A stretch of 64,000 nt of DNA from QFOX01 sp033763655 (GTDB taxonomy: Bacteria; Pseudomonadota; Alphaproteobacteria; Rickettsiales; UBA3002). Position 1 is the first letter of the stretch. Every line of letters starts with the position of its first letter. The notes beneath the pieces are model-generated. The model saw nothing but the letters and a program-made list of their open reading frames with translations. It was not told the origin of the DNA and did no database searches. A program made the translations under genes and the position numbers. Positions 60,089 to 64,000 of this stretch are shown piece by piece. The DNA is taken from positions 1 to 64,000 of the forward strand of contig JANRKD010000027.1 in NCBI GenBank assembly GCA_033763655.1, given 5' to 3'.

Positions 60089-60793
60089 CTAGCGCTGCCG
60101 GCGGTGATACACCACGAAAATCACGAGGATACCCAGCGCGATGCCGTACCAGGTCAGGATGTAGCTTAAGTGGTCGTTCCTGAGGCGGATCGTGCCGTCC
60201 GATGGGACGGGCAGGTGGGCGCTGTCTGGCACCCCGACCACATCGACCATGGCGGGGACGACGTTCTCAAGCCCTGCAAAGGCCGCCATCGCGGCGACAT
60301 CGCGCCCGAACCAGAGATTTTTTTCGGGCTGGTTCGCCGGCGAGAAATAGCTGCGTTCCGCGCCGATGCGCACCATACCCTGCAGCGTCGTGCGGCCACG
60401 GACGGCGGTTTCCGGGCGGGTGACGGCGTCTTTCTTCCGGGCGGGCACCCAGCCCCGGTTGACCAGCAGCGTGCGTCCGTCGTTCAGGGTGAAAGGGGTG
60501 ATGATGCTGTAGCCGAACTGGTCGTGCCAGTAACGCGGCGCGAGGTGGAACTCGATGTCGCCGCGCCAGCTTCCCTTGAGGGAAACCGGGTGAAATTGCA
60601 GTGCGTCGAGCGCAGCGGTATCTGCAGGCAGGGCGGTGGCGGGAGCGCGGGTGGCCGCTTCCGCCAGCGCGGCGATGACCCCCTCTTTCCAGCGCAGGCG
60701 CTCGACCTGCCAGCTGCCCAGCGCCATGGTCGTGCCAAAGGCGGCGAGGAAAAAGAACCATGCAACCGGGCGCGGACGGGTGAAGTTACGCAT
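60089..60793 (-). CDS. SURF1-family cytochrome oxidase assembly protein
   Basis: The 234-residue protein has a membrane helix at each end (about 10-27 and 208-228) and a periplasmic domain between. SURF1 marks include LGSWQVERLRWKEGVIAAL, HLAPRYWHDQFGYSIITPF, LLVNRGWVP and a C-terminal NDHLSYILTWYGIALGILV. SURF1 helps insert haem a into oxidase subunit I. It is downstream of ctaE and the DUF983 gene, with an 8-base overlap, as in many alphaproteobacteria. Confidence 0.93.
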   Translation of the reverse strand: MRNFTRPRPVAWFFFLAAFGTTMALGSWQVERLRWKEGVIAALAEAATRAPATALPADTAALDALQFHPVSLKGSWRGDIEFHLAPRYWHDQFGYSIITPFTLNDGRTLLVNRGWVPARKKDAVTRPETAVRGRTTLQGMVRIGAERSYFSPANQPEKNLWFGRDVAAMAAFAGLENVVPAMVDVVGVPDSAHLPVPSDGTIRLRNDHLSYILTWYGIALGILVIFVVYHRRQR

Positions 60794-61139
60794 GCGGCGG
60801 CCCTTCCATCTGCTTCAGGCGGTACTGGATCGTCACCAGAAGGGTTTTAAAGCTACGCAGGCAGAGGATGCTGGCGACGAAAGTAAACGGCACCCACAGC
60901 AGCGCATGTACCCACAAGGCAGGTTCGTAGGTGATTTCGACCCAGGCGGCCAGCCCCGTTACCAGAAATCCGACAATCACCAGCGCAAAGAAGGTTGGCC
61001 CGTCGGCGGCGTCATGGTGCCCGAGCGCGAGATGGCAGGTTGCGCATGTATCGACCACGCCGAGCATGTCCTTAAACAATCGGCCTTTACCGCAGGCCGG
61101 GCAACGTGGGGCAAGCAATTGCTGGACGAGCGTGCGCAC
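60786..61139 (-). CDS. DUF983 membrane protein
   Basis: The 117-residue protein has an N-terminal zinc-ribbon-like segment (PRCPACGKGRLF, VVDTCATCHLALG) and two membrane helices. DUF983 genes are regular neighbours of cytochrome oxidase genes in alphaproteobacteria, and the role is unknown. The GTG at 61139 shares a base with the ctaE stop (TAGTG), so translation is coupled. An upstream extension of the frame lies opposite nothing conserved and overlaps ctaE, so it was not used. Confidence 0.88.
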   Translation of the reverse strand: MRTLVQQLLAPRCPACGKGRLFKDMLGVVDTCATCHLALGHHDAADGPTFFALVIVGFLVTGLAAWVEITYEPALWVHALLWVPFTFVASILCLRSFKTLLVTIQYRLKQMEGPPHA

Positions 61140-61957
61140 TAGTTGGAGGTCAGCCAGTAAATCCCGACGAAAAGGAACAGCCAGACCACATCGACGAAAT
61201 GCCAGTACCAGGCGGCGAATTCGAAGCCCAGATGGCCTTGCGTGCTCAGCGTACCGCGCCGCGCGCGCACCAGCATCACCGCGAGAAACGCCGTGCCGAT
61301 CATGACATGGAGGCCGTGGAAACCCGTGGCGAGGAAGAAGGTGGCGGCGTATTTGCCGTCCTTCAGGCCGAAGGCGGCGTGGGAATACTCGTAGGCCTGG
61401 AATAGGGTGAAGCACAGGCCGAGCGCGACGGTGGCGGCAAGGCCGCGTATCAGGTCGCGCCGGTTGCCCGACAGCAGCGCGTGGTGCGCCCAGGTAACGG
61501 TGGTGCCCGAAAGCAGCAGGATGAGGGTGTTGATGAGCGGCAGGTCGAACGCATCGAAGGCGATGATGTTGGCCGGTGGCCAGATGCCCGGCGCAATCGC
61601 CCAGACGTCCTCAAGCGGCAGTTTGGGGAAGAAGGCCGCGCCGAAATAGGCCCAGAAGAAGGCGACGAAGAACATCACCTCCGAGCAGATGAACAGCGCC
61701 ATGCCCGCGCGCAGGCCGCGACGGACTTTTGCGGTGTGAGCGTGGTCGTTCAGCCCTTCGCGAATCACATCGCGCCACCAGAAAAAGCAGCAGGCGAGGA
61801 TGGCCGAAGCACCTAGGAATACCACCGGCAGGCCTGCCGGTTCATGGTGCAGCGCCAGCGCCCCACCGACAACAAAAGCGAGGATGGAAAAGGCGGTAAG
61901 CACCGGCCACTTGCTGGGATTGACCAGATGGTAGGGATGGGTGACGTTGGTGCTCAT
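61139..61957 (-). CDS. ctaE: Cytochrome c oxidase subunit III
   Basis: The 272-residue membrane protein has seven helices, as expected. Signatures: HPYHLVNPSKWPVLTAFSIL at the start, MALFICSEVMFFVAFFWAYF, ATGFHGLHVMIGTAFLAVML and FEFAAWYWHFVDVVWLFLF. It belongs to the aa3-type oxidase that reduces oxygen. Subunits I and II are not in the window and would lie beyond ctaB. GAGG precedes the ATG. Confidence 0.95.
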   Translation of the reverse strand: MSTNVTHPYHLVNPSKWPVLTAFSILAFVVGGALALHHEPAGLPVVFLGASAILACCFFWWRDVIREGLNDHAHTAKVRRGLRAGMALFICSEVMFFVAFFWAYFGAAFFPKLPLEDVWAIAPGIWPPANIIAFDAFDLPLINTLILLLSGTTVTWAHHALLSGNRRDLIRGLAATVALGLCFTLFQAYEYSHAAFGLKDGKYAATFFLATGFHGLHVMIGTAFLAVMLVRARRGTLSTQGHLGFEFAAWYWHFVDVVWLFLFVGIYWLTSN

Positions 61958-61999
61958 AAGTCCTCGTTTTGTATGGCGGCGGTTTGCAGAAACGACCGC

Positions 62000-62539
62000 C
62001 TAAAGTTTCGATTTATTGGCCGATTCATAACTAAAAAACGTGTAAGATAAAGTGATATTTGTCACTTCGCGGGTTTCGGGGTCATCAATCATCGCCGGGT
62101 CGACAAAAAATGACACAGGCATAATCGCCGACTGGTGCGGCCCGAGCTGTTGTTCCTTGAAGCAGAAACACTGGATTTTGTTGAAATAGCTGCCTACTGC
62201 AAAGGGGGTGACGTTGTAGGTCGCCGTCGCGCGGGTGGTTTTGTCGGACAGGTTGGTGGCACGGAAGGCGACCAGCCTATTCTCGCCGAGCCTGACCGTC
62301 ACCGATTTTTCGATCGGCTCGAATTTCCACGGCAGTCGCGGGTCGGTATTCGCATCAAAAGTGACGGTGACGCGCCGGTCGAGCACGCGGGTGCTTTGCA
62401 TAGCGGCGCGCTGGCTGGTGCCGCCAAAACCGGTTACCTGACAGAACATGCGGTAGAGCGGCACCGAGGCATAGGCGAGCATCAGCATGCCCAGCGTGAT
62501 GGCGGTCAGTTGCAGGGCGAGGGTGCGGTTGGCGTGCAT
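62000..62539 (-). CDS. ctaG: Cytochrome c oxidase copper-assembly protein CtaG (Cox11)
   Basis: The 179-residue protein delivers copper to the CuB site of subunit I. It has one membrane helix (about 8-28) and a periplasmic domain with YRMFCQVTGFGGT, the copper-binding CFCF pair in IQCFCFKEQQL, and MPVSFFVDPAMIDD. The start at 62539 follows the family; the longer frame upstream is not supported. It lies 42 bases before ctaE on the same strand. Confidence 0.94.
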   Translation of the reverse strand: MHANRTLALQLTAITLGMLMLAYASVPLYRMFCQVTGFGGTSQRAAMQSTRVLDRRVTVTFDANTDPRLPWKFEPIEKSVTVRLGENRLVAFRATNLSDKTTRATATYNVTPFAVGSYFNKIQCFCFKEQQLGPHQSAIMPVSFFVDPAMIDDPETREVTNITLSYTFFSYESANKSKL

Positions 62540-62652
62540 GGTGTGGGCTGTGTAGGACAATCCCCGGCATGGGGGAAGGCTTTTTTCGTGGGCAGCGCGC
62601 GCCCGTTTACAAATCCTGCCCAAATGTTTGTGGCCGCGCCAGACTCTTTGCT

Positions 62653-62712
62653 ATCCCTACGAAGGTAGGGATCTCCTTGTCTGCTTAAGGGGATTCCCGC
62701 CTTCGCGGGAAT
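62653..62712. repeat. Double-hairpin repeat of dispersed (REP-like) type
   Basis: Two similar hairpins lie 20 bases apart: ATCCCTAC-GAAG-GTAGGGAT (62653-62672) and ATTCCCGC-CTTC-GCGGGAAT followed by GACA (62693-62712). The two stems resemble each other (ATYCCYRC), and the second resembles a short palindrome scattered in many proteobacterial genomes. It fills the gap between the 39-residue ORF and ctaG. No second copy was seen in this window. Confidence 0.6.
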
Positions 62713-62758
62713 GACAAACTATCGTTGCTTGAATATATGTGGGTGGTGATGCAGTAAT

Positions 62759-62878
62759 CTACTGACCACCGAGTTTAAGGGTGGTGAGGTAAAACAGCCC
62801 GGCCACAAACAGCAGCAGCAGCAGCAGCGCAAAGTAGTTTTTGGCCCGTTTCCGGCGATGGGTTTCACTCAGCGGCAT
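62759..62878 (-). CDS. 39-residue membrane protein in the oxidase cluster
   Basis: A frame of 39 codons (start MPLSETHRRKRAKNYFALL, end YLTTLKLGGQ) has a basic N-terminus, a Leu-rich helix and a short tail. Its ATG shares a base with the stop of the preceding small gene (TAATG). Tiny membrane proteins of the form basic start, one helix, then FY.TT.KLGG occur at this place between ctaB and ctaG in alphaproteobacteria. Presumably linked to oxidase assembly; function unknown. Confidence 0.75.
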   Translation of the reverse strand: MPLSETHRRKRAKNYFALLLLLLFVAGLFYLTTLKLGGQ

Positions 62879-63063
62879 TATTTTTTCGCCAGTTGGTCGC
62901 GCCGCATGAAATCGAGCAGCACAAGGATGAAAATCGTAAACAGGCTGCCGACGATGAAACTTAAGCCCATCAGGTACACCACGTTTTCGTTGCTGATGAC
63001 GGAATTGCCGTGGCTGGTGATGGCTTCGAGTGCTTTGTGGGTGGCGGTGGCGTGCATGTTCAT
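62878..63063 (-). CDS. 61-residue membrane protein between ctaB and ctaG
   Basis: The product has a His-containing start (MNMHATATHKALEAITSHGN), one hydrophobic helix (about residues 30-52, VYLMGLSFIVGSLFTIFILV) and a basic tail. GGAAGGAGAC-like sequence precedes the start. It lies between ctaB and the 39-residue gene in a tight order, so it is probably part of the oxidase operon. I do not recognise a family; the location suggests an assembly or small oxidase subunit. Confidence 0.68.
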   Translation of the reverse strand: MNMHATATHKALEAITSHGNSVISNENVVYLMGLSFIVGSLFTIFILVLLDFMRRDQLAKK

Positions 63064-63126
63064 AAAGTCTCCTTCCGGTTCCAGTGCGTGGGCGTCAGGT
63101 CTGCGACGTATGCAGGCAAGCCTATC

Positions 63127-64000
63127 CTAAAACGCACCAAGATAAAAGCCCTGTGTGAGATGGTCGGCGGCGAGCAGGCCAAACAGCGCGAACAGATAGA
63201 GGATGGAAAAACCGAACATGCGCATGGCATCGCGCGGTTCCGCCGAGCGTAATACCCGCAATGCGTGGCGCAGGAAGTTGCCGCCGAGCAGTGCCGCACC
63301 TGCACCATAAATCAGGCTGGCGCCCGCCCAAATGGGGGTGAGGGAGATGGCCACGAGTAGTAGCGTGTAAACGAGCATCTGCCGCTTGGTGGCGGCCATT
63401 CCGGCGGTAACCGGCAGCATCGGGATGTGGGCCAGCGCGTAGTCACTGTGGCGGTAAAGTGCCAGTGCCCAGAAATGTGGCGGCGTCCAGAAAAAGACGA
63501 TGGCGACCATCAGCCAGGGCATCAGTGCCGGTTCGGGGCTGGCCGCCACCCAGCCGATAAGCGCGGGCAACGCCCCTGCCAGCCCGCCGATGACGATATT
63601 GTGGGCGGTGCGGCGCTTGAGCAGCATGGTATAGACCACGGCGTAAAAGAAAATGGCGAAGGCCAGCCACGCTGCCGCCATCACGCTGACGGCCAGACCG
63701 AGCATGCCGACCGAGGCGACTGTCAGCATGAGGCCGAGCGCCAACGCATCGTCCGCCGCGACGCGCCCGGCGGGAATCGGGCGCTTCTGCGTGCGGTTCA
63801 TGATGGCGTCGATGTCGCGGTCGTACCACATGTTGAGTGCCGCGCCTGCGCCCGAGCCCAGCGCAATGCACAGGACGGTGATGAACTGATAGAACGGGTG
63901 CAGTTGCACCGGCGCCATCCACAGCCCCACCGCGCCGGTGAACACCACCAGCAGCATCACGCCGGGTTTGAGCAGCGTGGCGTAATCCCGCAGGGAGGAT
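63127..64000 (-). CDS. ctaB: Protohaem IX farnesyltransferase (haem O synthase), 5' end outside window
   Basis: At least 290 residues are visible, and the frame is open to the window edge (SLRDYATLLKPGVMLLVVFT at the visible start is the normal family N-terminal region, so few residues are missing). The UbiA-type motif NMWYDRDIDAIMNRTQKRPI and the second IVFFWTPPHFWALALYRHSD are present, with about nine helices. It farnesylates haem b to haem O for the oxidase. It is the first gene seen of the leftward cox assembly cluster. Confidence 0.95.
   Translation of the reverse strand, partial: SSLRDYATLLKPGVMLLVVFTGAVGLWMAPVQLHPFYQFITVLCIALGSGAGAALNMWYDRDIDAIMNRTQKRPIPAGRVAADDALALGLMLTVASVGMLGLAVSVMAAAWLAFAIFFYAVVYTMLLKRRTAHNIVIGGLAGALPALIGWVAASPEPALMPWLMVAIVFFWTPPHFWALALYRHSDYALAHIPMLPVTAGMAATKRQMLVYTLLLVAISLTPIWAGASLIYGAGAALLGGNFLRHALRVLRSAEPRDAMRMFGFSILYLFALFGLLAADHLTQGFYLGAF

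Overview
The window looks like an alphaproteobacterial chromosome carrying a large integrated element at its left end. Alphaproteobacterial markers are a Coq7-type ubiquinone hydroxylase, the cox cluster ctaB-(two small ORFs)-ctaG-ctaE-DUF983-SURF1, a eukaryote-like NADP isocitrate dehydrogenase, a complete-looking Tad/Cpa pilus locus and PutA. I cannot place it more finely by eye. Bases 1 to about 18,800 look less GC-rich than the rest.

Region 1 (1-18.8 kb) is a prophage-like integrative element. It opens with an overlapping spanin pair (Rz/Rz1 type) that follows an off-window gene. A long minus-strand cargo block follows (12,992 down to 400): a CzcI-like protein, CzcC, CzcB, a CzcN-like membrane methyltransferase homologue, CzcA, a His-rich exported protein, a small exported protein with a duplicated QRNAxYF motif, a phasin, an orphan FlgB, CmoA, a second CzcN-like protein, an NTF2-like protein and a Zn/Cd/Pb P-type ATPase. 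After it come an unknown protein with palindromic operators, an XRE repressor with a coupled 57-aa membrane protein, a repeat-rich possible origin, a replication module (a protein ending in a DnaA domain I-like segment, a DUF6362-like protein, small coupled ORFs) and a large serine recombinase. The recombinase gene ends inside a tRNA-Leu gene, the probable attachment site. The left end of the element is outside the window.

Region 2 (18.9-35 kb) is housekeeping: dsbB-coq7, a lipoprotein, mtgA, tRNA-Arg(CCG), nrdA-(exported protein)-nrdB, a PrmA-like methyltransferase, an uncharacterised two-gene unit (membrane protein plus HExxH protein), a KimA-like permease, mnmC, murI and an EAL-domain protein that has lost at least one key residue.

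Region 3 (35.2-46.5 kb) is a Tad pilus locus: cpaB, cpaC, a short cpaD, cpaE, cpaF, tadB, tadC, a TadD-like TPR lipoprotein in the opposite direction, two TadE-like pseudopilins and a TadG-like vWA protein. The Flp pilin and prepilin peptidase genes are not in the window.

Region 4 (46.5-64 kb) holds the agmatine-to-putrescine pair, tRNA-Arg(TCT), an OprB-like porin divergent from an RND pump, putA with a small coupled ORF, tRNA-Arg(CCT), an M48-like protein whose catalytic Glu is replaced by Ala, icd and the cytochrome oxidase assembly cluster ending in ctaB, which runs off the right edge.

The strongest leads for something undescribed are the coupled membrane protein/HExxH pair (26,683-29,228), the metal-resistance cargo with orphan FlgB and phasin on a prophage, the small membrane gene hidden antisense to another gene (14,031-14,204), and the inactive-looking M48 protein.
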